From positions 1 through 12,665 of the forward strand of contig SPMW01000039.1 of the NCBI GenBank assembly GCA_009827235.1: a stretch of 12,665 nt of DNA. The letters are read 5' to 3'. Source of the DNA: Candidatus Campylobacter infans. GTDB lineage: Bacteria > Campylobacterota > Campylobacteria > Campylobacterales > Campylobacteraceae. Positions 1 to 6,732 of the stretch are shown piece after piece. The notes beneath the pieces are model-generated. The model ran no database searches, was not told the origin of the DNA, and worked only from the letters and a program-made list of their open reading frames with translations. The position numbers and the translations under genes are program-made. Each line of letters starts with the position of its first letter. Within the stretch, counting starts at the first letter, position 1.

Positions 1-1129
1 CCGCCATAGTCGCAACTGCCACTACAATAGTGCCACGCAATGCACTGTTTGCTGCGCTATTAACCGCTCCTTTACTTGCACTTGACGCACCTTTTTTGCC
101 TACTTCGGCTAACGCCCTACCCACTGCATTGCCATTAAAATTAAAATTTATCACTTGTTTTAAAAAATTATTAAGTGCAGGGATTTTTTGTGCTTGCGCT
201 CCAACCATATAGATGGCAAACGCTTTTCCACCAGCATTTATATTTATAATTACAGATTCTTTTAATGCCTTTTTCAAATCCCGCTCTTTAAAATAACAAA
301 TACTAACATTTACTACAAAAGACACTCCAAAAGCTACCATAGCTACTACGAAACCATTTCGTGCATCATATTTAAGACTTTCTTTGGTGCAGAATTTGGA
401 GTAATTTTTTGCCTCTTGGAGTGTTACACTGCCTTTTCTAACGATATTCTTTGCTTCTTTTGGGTCGGTAACGCCAGGCACTTTGACTTGCTTTATCTTG
501 TCTTCCATAACTTTTACCGCTTGTTCGTATTGGTCTTTTGGCACTTCAAGCTGCATAGGTTTGCCCTCTTTATTATAATATCTATAATTTCCATTGCCTT
601 TATTATCAAAACCAGCACCTATACTTCTAGCAGCTGTTTTATAATATTTAGTTTGTATTTCAATACCATCCACAAGTCTATCTGCACCATTTAAAGCGTT
701 ATCGCCACCTACTATTTTAGCATTTTTACCAGCCCATATATCATTCTCATTATTCATAATCTCAGCGGCAAATCCGTGTCCTGTATCTGCATTTTGTAAA
801 GTTTGAAAATTTTTCGCCCATATCTCAGCTACACCCAAAGTTGTAGCGGCTGTGCTTGTGGTATTTGAGAGATTTTTAATAAATCTTTCTTTATAATCTT
901 CATAGCTTTCGCCATTTAAAATCACGGGGTTTAAATCTTCGCTAATTTCCAAGCATACATTTTCAGTTTTTTCGCATAAGCTTGAACAAAACCACTCACC
1001 TTTAATGTCATTTGTGGTGTTTTTGTCCTCCGCCTTGCCACACGATGAGCAAAGGGCAAAATTATCCAAATTTACAAAATTTAATTTACTTGTGCTAAGT
1101 CCTGCTTGCGAAAAGTTTGGTTTTAGCTG
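1..1129 (-). CDS. Partial protein: FCS-like zinc finger, possible nuclease core, membrane-inserting C-terminus (runs off left edge, no clear start)
   Basis: A long open frame runs leftwards off the window and reads as a real protein throughout. In order it shows a Cys pattern C-x2-C-x17-F-C-S-x2-C (about 1047 down to 974), a conserved-looking GHGFAAE block (about 780-760), then GGDNALNGADR followed by VDGIEIQTKYY, a hydrophobic segment (about 345-290), and a Gly/Ala-rich amphipathic tail that continues past base 1. The C-terminus lies outside the window. No ATG occurs before the one near 757, well inside the conserved part. The best alternative start is TTG at 1069-1067, just before the zinc finger, but it has no convincing ribosome site. 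The frame opens directly after the stop of the upstream FMN-barrel gene, in the same frame. It may be 5'-truncated by recombination. I think I have seen related hypothetical proteins in diverse bacteria but cannot name the family. The D-x(n)-QTK stretch resembles PD-(D/E)xK nucleases; this is inference only. Confidence 0.65.
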
Positions 1130-1549
1130 TTACAATTTGAGAGTTTTGATATTAGATAAATTTAAAGTAACGATTGCTGTTTTGAAGTGTATTTCATACA
1201 CTATCAGTGATTTTCCGCCATATTCTATTGTTTCTCGGTAATCAGGTATTTTCTCACAAAAACAATCCGCCAAATCAAAAATAGATTTTTTACTCTTAAT
1301 AGCAATTCCTTTCGCTTTTATATGCTCGTTTTCTTTTTTTGGGATTGTTGTAAAGGCAACATTTTGATTTTGTTTTATTTCTTTTACTTTGTCGTTATTT
1401 TTAAATGTCGCAAAATATATAACATTATTTTCGGGATTGAAATAATAATTAACAATTCTAACATTTGGAATGCCATCTGCTCCAACGGTTGCTAATGCAA
1501 GGTCGGTTTGTTCTGCCATCATTTTTTGAAATTCTTTGAGTGTATCCAT
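1130..1549 (-). CDS. Pyridoxamine 5'-phosphate oxidase-like FMN-binding split-barrel protein
   Basis: This 139-aa protein has the form of a small flavin-binding split barrel. The N-terminal helix (MDTLKEFQKMMAEQ) is followed by LALATVGADGIPNVR, then YYFNPENNVIYFATFKNNDKVKEIKQN and NVAFTTIP, the strand-turn-strand order of the pyridoxamine-phosphate-oxidase-like superfamily. At about 140 aa it is a stand-alone short member, shorter than true PdxH (around 215 aa), so it is more likely a general FMN- or F420-type oxidoreductase or flavin-binding protein than the vitamin B6 enzyme. Its substrate cannot be deduced. The ATG at 1549 follows a strong AGGGGG ribosome site with about a 7-nt gap, and a TATAAT -10 lies at 1584-1579. 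The C-terminus (IVTLNLSNIKTLKL) looks natural. Its TAA stop is followed in frame by the partial gene to its left, with which it may be co-transcribed. Confidence 0.85.
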   Translation of the reverse strand: MDTLKEFQKMMAEQTDLALATVGADGIPNVRIVNYYFNPENNVIYFATFKNNDKVKEIKQNQNVAFTTIPKKENEHIKAKGIAIKSKKSIFDLADCFCEKIPDYRETIEYGGKSLIVYEIHFKTAIVTLNLSNIKTLKL

Positions 1550-1578
1550 AGGAATTCCCCCTCTATTATTTATATATG

Positions 1579-1584
1579 ATTATA
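1579..1584 (-). promoter_or_regulatory. Candidate -10 box of the FMN-barrel gene
   Basis: On the minus strand the sequence reads TATAAT about 30 nt upstream of the ATG at 1549, in a very AT-rich stretch. No clear -35 is visible, which is usual for vegetative promoters in Campylobacter. The assignment rests on the consensus match and position alone. Confidence 0.45.
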
Positions 1585-1655
1585 ATATAAATAACGATAA
1601 AAGTTTTATAAAATTTGAGATTTTTTAAATTGATATGAGAATTTGACATAAAAAT

Positions 1656-1745
1656 TTAATATCTCACCACATTTATTTTGAGGAAATCTCGTAGTTTGTC
1701 ATACTCGCCCTTTGTGAGATAGCGAAATTTACGCTCATTTAGCAT
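1656..1745 (-). other. Short 29-codon open frame, probable C-terminal gene remnant
   Basis: The frame starts at ATG 1745 and stops at TAA 1656. It encodes MLNERKFRYLTKGEYDKLR followed by DFLKINVVRY. The amino-acid make-up (alternating charged and hydrophobic helix, no low-complexity AT drift) looks like the tail of a real protein, not random AT-rich translation. There is no ribosome site before the ATG, and it lies in the gap between the ZIP fragment and the FMN-barrel gene. I read it as the end of a gene whose body has been lost. I cannot name the parent family. Confidence 0.3.
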
Positions 1746-1779
1746 TTAATTAAAAGTACATTTAAATTCACAAAAAAAT

Positions 1780-2220
1780 TTATCCACTCAGCAAAAGTAG
1801 GCTAAACGCCATCACGCCCATTCCTACGAGCAAGCCATAAAGGCAGTGGTGCGCCTTGCCGTAGAATTTCGCCGCAGGCAAAAGCTCATCAAAAGAAATA
1901 TACACCATTACCCCCGCCACAAGCGCAAAAATCACCGCTAGCACGGTTTCACTCATAAAGGGCAAAAGCGCCAAAGCACACACAAGCGCGCCCAAAGGCT
2001 CGCTAAGCCCTGAAAGCGTGGCATACACAAAGGCTTTTTTCTTGCTGCCTGTGGAGTGATAAATCGGCAAGGACACCATCATACCCTCTGGTATGTTGTG
2101 TATCATCACAGCCAAAGCTATCACAAGCCCGAAAGAAAAGTCGCTCAGCGTAGATATAAAGGTCGCAAAGCCCTCAGGGAAGTTGTGTAGGGCGATGATG
2201 ATGGCAAGCAAAATGCCCAT
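1780..2220 (-). pseudogene. zupT: ZIP-family zinc transporter, C-terminal portion (5'-truncated ZupT-like)
   Basis: The 146 residues match the last part of ZupT, the inner-membrane importer of zinc and other divalent metals. Both metal-site signatures are present: HNFPEG at residues 12-17 and HNIPEG at 41-46. They are followed by the SGLSEPLGA helix and the FDELLPAAKFYG loop typical of the family. Intact ZupT is about 260-290 aa with eight membrane spans; only about five spans are encoded here. The likeness starts abruptly: KKLQR just before the ATG still looks like ZupT, but further upstream codons do not, and the frame stops at 2295-2293. No ribosome site precedes the ATG. The first three helices are missing, so transport is unlikely. 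The fragment is clearly richer in G and C than its neighbours, which suggests a different donor. The family call is secure; the non-functional state is inferred. Confidence 0.85.
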
Positions 2221-2240
2221 TCTTTGCAGCTTTTTTTGAA

Positions 2241-2360
2241 ATGGTTGAAAACTTAAAAGCCAAAATGCATATAAACCGCACGCAAAGGCTTGTTAATTGC
2301 GGTATAGATGAGGATTTGGCTGTGGATTTAAGCAAGGCACACACACCAAATTTTATGTAA
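2241..2360 (+). other. Short 39-codon plus-strand open frame, probable gene remnant
   Basis: ATG at 2241 to TAA at 2358-2360 encodes MVENLKAKMHINRTQRLVN followed by CGIDEDLAVDLSKAHTPNFM. The composition looks like genuine protein sequence. There is no ribosome site, and the frame is head-to-head with the truncated ZIP gene exactly where the ZIP likeness ends (about 2235). This fits a recombination junction joining pieces of two genes. A stem-loop follows the stop at 2365-2394. I cannot identify the parent. Confidence 0.3.
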
Positions 2361-2364
2361 AATT

Positions 2365-2394
2365 TAGCAAGGCAAGGCTACAAATGCCTTGCTA
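2365..2394 (+). repeat. Perfect inverted repeat (stem-loop) after the 39-codon remnant
   Basis: AGCAAGGCA at 2366-2374 pairs perfectly with TGCCTTGCT at 2385-2393, with a further T-A pair outside and a 10-nt loop. It begins five bases after the stop of the small plus-strand frame. There is no T-run on either side, so it is at best a weak terminator; it may be a leftover terminator of a lost gene. Confidence 0.45.
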
Positions 2395-2486
2395 GCGCAT
2401 TAGCAAGAAAATAACGCATTTACTTAGCGCATTTACAAATACTAGGCCTTTGCTCAAAAACGATAATATAATTTGGCAAGATGTTT

Positions 2487-2528
2487 GCGTGATTTTAAAC
2501 TCACAAAAGCGTGATTTTTAAACTCACG
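2487..2528. repeat. Tandem pair of near-palindromic 18/19-bp units
   Basis: The unit GCGTGATTTTAAACTCAC (2487-2504) is repeated at 2509-2527 with one extra T, a period of 22 bp. Each copy is itself nearly palindromic, with GTGA and TCAC ends. On the minus strand the left-hand copy, read first, can form a CGTGA/TCACG stem (2528-2510) followed by CTTTT, so it could serve as a weak terminator of the symporter gene. Paired protein-binding sites are the alternative. Confidence 0.4.
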
Positions 2529-2592
2529 AAATAAGCCATTTTTTGTGCCTTTACTTACGCAAGCAATAAAATTGCATTAAAGGCAGTGCGCT

Positions 2593-3867
2593 CTAATCAA
2601 GCTCTCTTTGCTTTGGTATTAAAGCTGTGCAAATAAGTGAGATACAAGCAATAACGCCAAAATACACAAAAAAGCCCCATTCTATGCCAAGTGCTTTAAA
2701 TTGCAAGGCTACATAATTCACGCTTCCGCCAAAAAGTCCCACACTTATCATACACCCAAGTCCAGCACCAAGTGCGCGAATTTGGGGTGGAAAAAGTGAG
2801 GTTTTAGAAATAGCTGCCACAGCTGTGTAAAAACTTAACATAAAACACATAAAACAAACTATAACAAAGAGCAAAAACTCATTTGACCCGCTTAATGCTA
2901 CGCTTTTTAAAGCCATAAAAAGCGGATAAGTCCCTACAAGGCAAAAACCAAGATAAATGAAGAGTGAAATTTTAAAACCTATTTTATCGCTAATTGCGCC
3001 GATAAAGGGTATAGCCACGCACAGCACAAATAAAGAGCCTAGCATAATATTATTAGCCAAGATTGTATCAACGCCGTTATTTATCATAAATACCTTAGGA
3101 TAAACTGTGATTGCATAAAAGCCTATGGTGCAACCAGCCGTTACGCCTATTACTATTAAAAGGGCTTTGTAGGATTTAAGAAGGGCTTTAAAGCTCCCTC
3201 TATCAGCATAATTTTCAAGGACTTTATGAGAATTATCTTGTATAAAACTTCTAAAAAAGAGGCTTAAAACAGCCAAAACTCCGCCCACGAAAAATAAAAT
3301 TCTCCAACCAAATTCTTGCATTTGTTTTTCATCTATAAACAAAAATAAAAGACTAATGCTTGCAACCGCAAGAAGTTGTCCGCCGATTATGGTAACATAT
3401 TGAAAGCTTGATACAAAGCCTCTTTTACCTTGTGGGGCGATTTCTGTTAAGTAAGCTGCAACTATACCAAATTCCCCGCCAACTGCTATGCCTTGAATAA
3501 GCCGCAAAAGCAGCAAAAGCACCACAGCCATATCTCCAATTGCTTGTTTATCAGGTAAAAAGGCTATACCAAAAGAACCAAATGACATAAAGATGATAGA
3601 AACTATCATCGCCCTTTTACGCCCCTTAATGTCAGCCATTTTACCAAAAATAATGCTTCCAACAGGCAGCATTAAAAAGCCAGCCGCAAAGACACCAAAA
3701 ATTTCAATTTGCGCAAAAAGTGTTGAAGTGGCATTAGAAAAATTATGAGCAAAATACACAGCCGCAAAACCATAAATATAAAAATCAAACCATTCAACAA
3801 GATTGCCACTACTTGCAGCGATAACAGAGTGAATTTGAGCCTTTTTGCTTAGTTTGGTTGTTTGCAT
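2593..3867 (-). CDS. MHS-family metabolite:H+ symporter (alpha-ketoglutarate permease/KgtP-like)
   Basis: This 424-aa inner-membrane protein has twelve hydrophobic segments and belongs to the metabolite:H+ symporter branch of the major facilitator superfamily. Signatures are GNLVEWFDFYIYGF (residues 21-34, first helix), the loop 2-3 motif GKMADIKGRKRAM (75-87) with its conserved D and R/K residues, and RLIQGIAVGGEFG in helix 4. Family members import carboxylates or zwitterions with protons, for example alpha-ketoglutarate, citrate, proline/betaine or shikimate. The sequence most resembles KgtP-type carriers, but the substrate is inferred, so no symbol is given. The longest open frame would begin at a TTG (3885). 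ATG 3867 is preferred because AAGGA lies 6-7 nt before it. It lies 84 bp downstream of the CDF gene on the same strand and may be weakly co-transcribed. Confidence 0.9.
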   Translation of the reverse strand: MQTTKLSKKAQIHSVIAASSGNLVEWFDFYIYGFAAVYFAHNFSNATSTLFAQIEIFGVFAAGFLMLPVGSIIFGKMADIKGRKRAMIVSIIFMSFGSFGIAFLPDKQAIGDMAVVLLLLLRLIQGIAVGGEFGIVAAYLTEIAPQGKRGFVSSFQYVTIIGGQLLAVASISLLFLFIDEKQMQEFGWRILFFVGGVLAVLSLFFRSFIQDNSHKVLENYADRGSFKALLKSYKALLIVIGVTAGCTIGFYAITVYPKVFMINNGVDTILANNIMLGSLFVLCVAIPFIGAISDKIGFKISLFIYLGFCLVGTYPLFMALKSVALSGSNEFLLFVIVCFMCFMLSFYTAVAAISKTSLFPPQIRALGAGLGCMISVGLFGGSVNYVALQFKALGIEWGFFVYFGVIACISLICTALIPKQRELD

Positions 3868-3951
3868 TTTTGTCCTTTTTATCAAGAATTAGCTAGAAAT
3901 TTTAATTTTTTACTGGCGCGCTATGTTTAAAATTTATTTTTGTTAGATTAA

Positions 3952-4902
3952 CTAACTCCAACTTGGCTCTATCGTACAATGGCCTATATCAAATTTTTCA
4001 TAAAGCGCGCTTGCGATTTTTTTAGATAAACTTTCAAACTCATTTAAGTTTTCTTTATTAATGCGAATATGCATTGTAGCAACGAACATTTTATGTGTGA
4101 TTTGGCTAATGTGTAAATCTAAAATTTGCTCTACTTCTTTATTGATTAAAATTTGCTGGCTTACTTTTTGCATATCAATAGGCGAACTTTCAAGCAAAAC
4201 ATTTACGCTTTGTTTAATTAATATTAATGCCCAACGAAGCAAAAGCAAGGCAATTATAAGCCCTAAAATCGTATCTATATAATAAAATTTTGTAAAATAC
4301 ACAATCACACCACCGATAATTACGCCAACAGAGCTTAATAAATCGCTCAAAAGATGAAAAAAGGCCGATTTCATATTGATATTATCCAAATTTGCGCCCT
4401 TAAACATCAAAACGCCCACAAAAACATTAACCAAAAATCCCACGCACGCCACAATAAGCATAGTTTTAGCATCGATCTCGCTTGGATTTAAAAGCTTTTG
4501 TATGGCCTCATAACTTACAAATCCAGCAGCTAGTAGTATCGTAAGCCCATTGATAAATGCCACCAAAATTTCAAGGCGAAAATAGCCAAAAGTTTTTTGC
4601 GGACTTTGGAGCTTTTGCGTGGCTAAAATAGCCAAAAAACTAAGAGCCAGCGCAAACGCATCGCTAAACATATGTAAAGTATCGCTTAAAAGTGCCAAAG
4701 AATTGCTAAGCAAAGCATAAATAAATTGAACAATCATCATCGCGCTTGTAGCACTAAAAGCTATTAAAAGCACCTTTTTATCGCCTTTTCGCGCATCAAA
4801 ATGGTTGTGGACTTCATGGGCGCCATTAGAGCATGAATGCGCACAATCTGCATGATTTTTTCGTAATAAAGGCTCGTGTAATAAAAACTTAGCTGAATCC
4901 AT
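3952..4902 (-). CDS. Cation diffusion facilitator (CDF) zinc/cadmium/cobalt efflux protein, CzcD/ZitB-like
   Basis: This 316-aa protein exports divalent metal, usually zinc, from the cytoplasm in exchange for protons. It has six membrane helices and a cytoplasmic C-terminal domain. The intramembrane metal site is visible as two H-x3-D pairs: H77/D81 in LLSDTLHMFSD (helix 2) and H183/D187 in FFHLLSD (helix 5). The use of His at both first positions favours zinc over manganese, as known for the family. The N-terminus is rich in His and Cys (residues 9-34: HxxxxxxxHxDCxHSC...HExHNH), a likely metal-binding or sensing tail. The C-terminal ends IGHCTIEPSW as in relatives. ATG 4902 follows AAGGAA at 6-nt spacing. 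A 12-bp perfect palindrome about 47 bp upstream could be an operator. Length matches the family. Confidence 0.93.
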   Translation of the reverse strand: MDSAKFLLHEPLLRKNHADCAHSCSNGAHEVHNHFDARKGDKKVLLIAFSATSAMMIVQFIYALLSNSLALLSDTLHMFSDAFALALSFLAILATQKLQSPQKTFGYFRLEILVAFINGLTILLAAGFVSYEAIQKLLNPSEIDAKTMLIVACVGFLVNVFVGVLMFKGANLDNINMKSAFFHLLSDLLSSVGVIIGGVIVYFTKFYYIDTILGLIIALLLLRWALILIKQSVNVLLESSPIDMQKVSQQILINKEVEQILDLHISQITHKMFVATMHIRINKENLNEFESLSKKIASALYEKFDIGHCTIEPSWS

Positions 4903-4948
4903 AAAATTTCCTTATTTTTTATTAAACTTGGTTATTTCAGCATTTCAA

Positions 4949-4960
4949 AAGCCTAGGCTT
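4949..4960. promoter_or_regulatory. 12-bp perfect palindrome upstream of the CDF gene
   Basis: AAGCCTAGGCTT is perfectly self-complementary and lies about 47 bp before the CDF start codon in otherwise AT-dominated DNA. It is placed where a repressor or activator of a metal-efflux gene could bind. No regulator is encoded in the window, and the site could be chance. Confidence 0.25.
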
Positions 4961-5052
4961 AGCTAAAATACGGCAAATTTTAATGCTTAAAGTTTAATGT
5001 TGTATTAATATTTTTTATGATTTATTTTTATTTGTATTTAAGTATAAAAAGG

Positions 5053-5058
5053 TATAAT
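5053..5058 (+). promoter_or_regulatory. -10 box of the tRNA-Arg promoter
   Basis: A perfect TATAAT ends 15 nt before the first base of the mature tRNA, preceded by an AT-rich stretch with T-rich patches rather than a clear -35. This is the normal vegetative promoter form in Campylobacter, and the spacing predicts a short 5' leader. Confidence 0.6.
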
Positions 5059-5073
5059 TGCGCTCTTTTTTGT

Positions 5074-5150
5074 GCGCTCTTAGCTCAGCTGGATAGAGCA
5101 CTTGATTGCGGTTCAAGAGGTCAGAGATTCGAATTCTCTAGGGCGTACCA
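5074..5150 (+). tRNA. tRNA-Arg, anticodon GCG
   Basis: The 77-nt sequence folds as a full cloverleaf. The acceptor is GCGCTCT with AGGGCGT (a G-T pair at position 1-72 and one internal G-T). The D-arm is GCTC...GAGC, the anticodon stem is CTTGA/TCAAG with loop TTGCGGT, and the T-arm is AGAGA/TCTCT with loop TTCGAAT. CCA is encoded. The loop places GCG at positions 34-36, which reads CGC and, by wobble, CGU (arginine). Most bacteria use ACG (modified to inosine) for this codon box, so G34 is noteworthy. G37 fits the usual m1G37 of tRNAs reading CNN codons. Confidence 0.93.
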
Positions 5151-5212
5151 CTTTTTTATAAATCACATTTTTAAACTATCACATTAAATTTTAATCTCTA
5201 CATCAAGGATTT

Positions 5213-5248
5213 TTATGCCACGCTTTTTGTGCTTGCAAAACTTATCAT
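5213..5248 (-). other. 11-codon open frame with strong ribosome site
   Basis: On the minus strand AAAGGAG (5260-5254) lies 5 nt before an ATG (5248). The frame encodes only MISFASTKSVA before TAA. Such a strong ribosome site in front of a very short frame suggests either a tiny peptide or the surviving start of a deleted gene. Around it, 5151-5363 otherwise contains AT-rich DNA and a 13-bp direct repeat (ACAGCAAATAAAA at 5285 and 5314). Confidence 0.25.
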
Positions 5249-5363
5249 TATTACTCCTTTTATATTAAATTTATTATTGCGCATACAGCAAATAAAACAA
5301 AATATAAGAAATTACAGCAAATAAAATTTTAAAAATATATATAACATTTTCGCAAATTCTATA

Positions 5364-5537
5364 TCAAGTGCCACTATATTTAACTCTACCATCGGCTAAA
5401 ATAGATTTTAATAATGCAAATTTTATAAAATAATCATATAAACAACCGCTGTATTTTTTTGTATAATACGCGCTTAAAAGTAAGTATAGACCTATAAAAC
5501 AAGAAATAACCCCAAATAAAAATGCTTGCTTAAACAT
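5364..5537 (-). CDS. Small membrane protein, 57 aa, unknown function
   Basis: ATG 5537 to TGA 5364 encodes a 57-aa peptide. It has an N-terminal hydrophobic segment (about residues 5-23, FLFGVISCFIGLYLLL), a basic stretch YYTKKY, then a more polar half ending KYSGT. A ribosome site AAGGG lies about 8 nt before the ATG, so translation is plausible. It starts about 20 bp after the end of the broken lipase-like gene and points the same way, so it was probably part of the same operon. Its family is unknown; a small immunity or accessory membrane protein is one possibility, by context only. Confidence 0.5.
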   Translation of the reverse strand: MFKQAFLFGVISCFIGLYLLLSAYYTKKYSGCLYDYFIKFALLKSILADGRVKYSGT

Positions 5538-5555
5538 ATTTTATGCCCTTTTAAT

Positions 5556-5895
5556 TTAAAATTTTGAATTTTTTCCACTGCTACTTACAGATACTATATC
5601 AGCAAGATTGTTGCTGTTTTTCTCAAATTTTGCTAGATCAAAATTATCTGTGTTTTATATCTTTAAACACAGCCTAGCTAAAACCACCAGTATCAACTCC
5701 AAAAAATTTTGATTTTTCATTAATTTGGTCGATAACTTCAAAACTAGAATTTGTAGCAGGGTTGGTGATTATTCCATCTTTTGGCAAATGTTTATCTTTT
5801 TTGTAATCATCATCGCTAGTCGGCTTTTCAACTTTATAAGCTTCATTTGCCAAATAAGCAAAATTTTTAACATCTGTAAGCGCAATGTTTTTCAT
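5556..5895 (-). pseudogene. Degraded lipase/alpha-beta-hydrolase-like gene (N-terminal part)
   Basis: ATG 5895 opens a 73-codon frame beginning MKNIALTDVKNFAYLANEAY and ending FFGVDTGGFS at a TAG. Translation past the TAG continues as AVFKDIK. After a one-base shift it reads TDNFDLAKFEKNSNNLADIVS and on to a TAA at 5556. The order (N-terminal helix with LANEAY, FFGVDTGGFS, AVFKDI, TDNFDLA) recalls the start of class-3 lipase or DUF2974-type hydrolases. In these the next element would be the FRGT strand; that motif, the GxSxG nucleophile and the rest are absent. I therefore read it as a disrupted and truncated gene, though a real 73-aa product cannot be excluded. Its start overlaps the stop of the upstream membrane gene in an ATGA, with AAAGGAG just before, a classic coupled pair. 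Family assignment is tentative. Confidence 0.5.
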
Positions 5896-6593
5896 TTTTT
5901 TTCTCCTTTTTGATGTTGTTTAATATATTCAAGTATAGTAAGTTTTTTTCCATTTACTTTATATTTAGATCCGTGTGTAAAACCCGTGCATTTACTGCCC
6001 GTTTCTATATTTCTTAAAAAGCACATCAAAGTACTTTCTGCTATAAAAGCTGTTTTTATTTGGCCTATTTTTCGTTCATTGATTGTTTTATTTATATCAT
6101 CATAGATATAAACTTCTGCTTTTCTAAAATAAATCTCAAATAGTGAAATATTTGGCAAATACCCATCATTTTCAAACTTTAATTTTATATTAGATTTATC
6201 ATTTTCATTTAGCACTGTGTAGTTATTATTAAATATTTCTATCCCAACATCAATCATGTTAATTATTATCTTTTGTGGCACTTCAAGCTGCCAAGCATAC
6301 ACTAAAAGACACGCGCTTGCTATTGCTAGCTTTAATTTTGTAAAATTTATAAAGTATTGCTTTCTTTTAAGTATTAGTATGGATAAAATCATAATAGGCA
6401 CAGCAATGATCGAAACGACATTAAACCCAAAAAATATAACAAGCAAAGTAAAAATCGCATAAAAAACCAAAAAGCTTATTTTTACACTAAGCTTTTTACT
6501 AAGATTTAGCACACCAAAAAGCACATAAGCATACAAATAAGCAAGCAAAACACAAAAAGGCACAAACATAAGAATACTTATCAAAAAAATCAT
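5892..6593 (-). CDS. Polytopic membrane protein with extracytoplasmic C-terminal domain, unknown function
   Basis: This 233-aa protein has about four hydrophobic segments in its first 105 residues (roughly 2-30, 38-60, 62-77, 86-104). They are followed by a polar domain (about 115-233) with two Cys near residues 194 and 206 and a Lys-rich tail. ATG 6593 is preceded by AAAGGAA about 10 nt upstream, and a TATAAT lies at 6635-6630. Its TGA overlaps the ATG of the lipase-like gene, so the two were translated as a coupled pair. A membrane protein coupled to a lipase-like protein is the layout seen in effector/immunity pairs, where the membrane partner protects the producer. That role is inferred from context only; I do not recognise the family. 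Confidence 0.7.
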   Translation of the reverse strand: MIFLISILMFVPFCVLLAYLYAYVLFGVLNLSKKLSVKISFLVFYAIFTLLVIFFGFNVVSIIAVPIMILSILILKRKQYFINFTKLKLAIASACLLVYAWQLEVPQKIIINMIDVGIEIFNNNYTVLNENDKSNIKLKFENDGYLPNISLFEIYFRKAEVYIYDDINKTINERKIGQIKTAFIAESTLMCFLRNIETGSKCTGFTHGSKYKVNGKKLTILEYIKQHQKGEKK

Positions 6594-6629
6594 AAAATAA
6601 AATTCCTTTAAAAAATTTTGTATTTTTTA

Positions 6630-6635
6630 ATTATA
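6630..6635 (-). promoter_or_regulatory. Candidate -10 box for the membrane protein/lipase-like pair
   Basis: The minus strand reads TATAAT about 37 nt before the ATG at 6593, within long A/T runs. It is the only good -10 match near this start. Confidence 0.4.
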
Positions 6636-6732
6636 AAATTCTAATTAATATTTTAAATAAGTCTTGTAAAAAAAATTAATAATTTTATGCTAAAATTATT
6701 TTTTTGTAAAATATAATTACAATCTAAAATAA

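Noticed and set aside
30..1241. Plus-strand open frames at 30-212, 416-694 and 1005-1241
   Set aside because: They are antisense to a continuous minus-strand frame with far better protein character (zinc-finger pattern, motif blocks) and to the FMN-barrel gene; none has a ribosome site.
3868..3885. Longer symporter start at 3885
   Set aside because: The codon is TTG with no ribosome site, while ATG 3867 has AAGGA at the correct distance.
3900..3960. Intrinsic terminator after the CDF gene (GTTAG/CTAAC)
   Set aside because: The stem is only five base pairs and the following tract is A-rich on the transcribed strand, not T-rich.
5285..5326. CRISPR-like array from the 13-bp direct repeat ACAGCAAATAAAA
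   Set aside because: Only two short AT-rich copies with a 16-nt gap; no third unit and no cas gene in the window.
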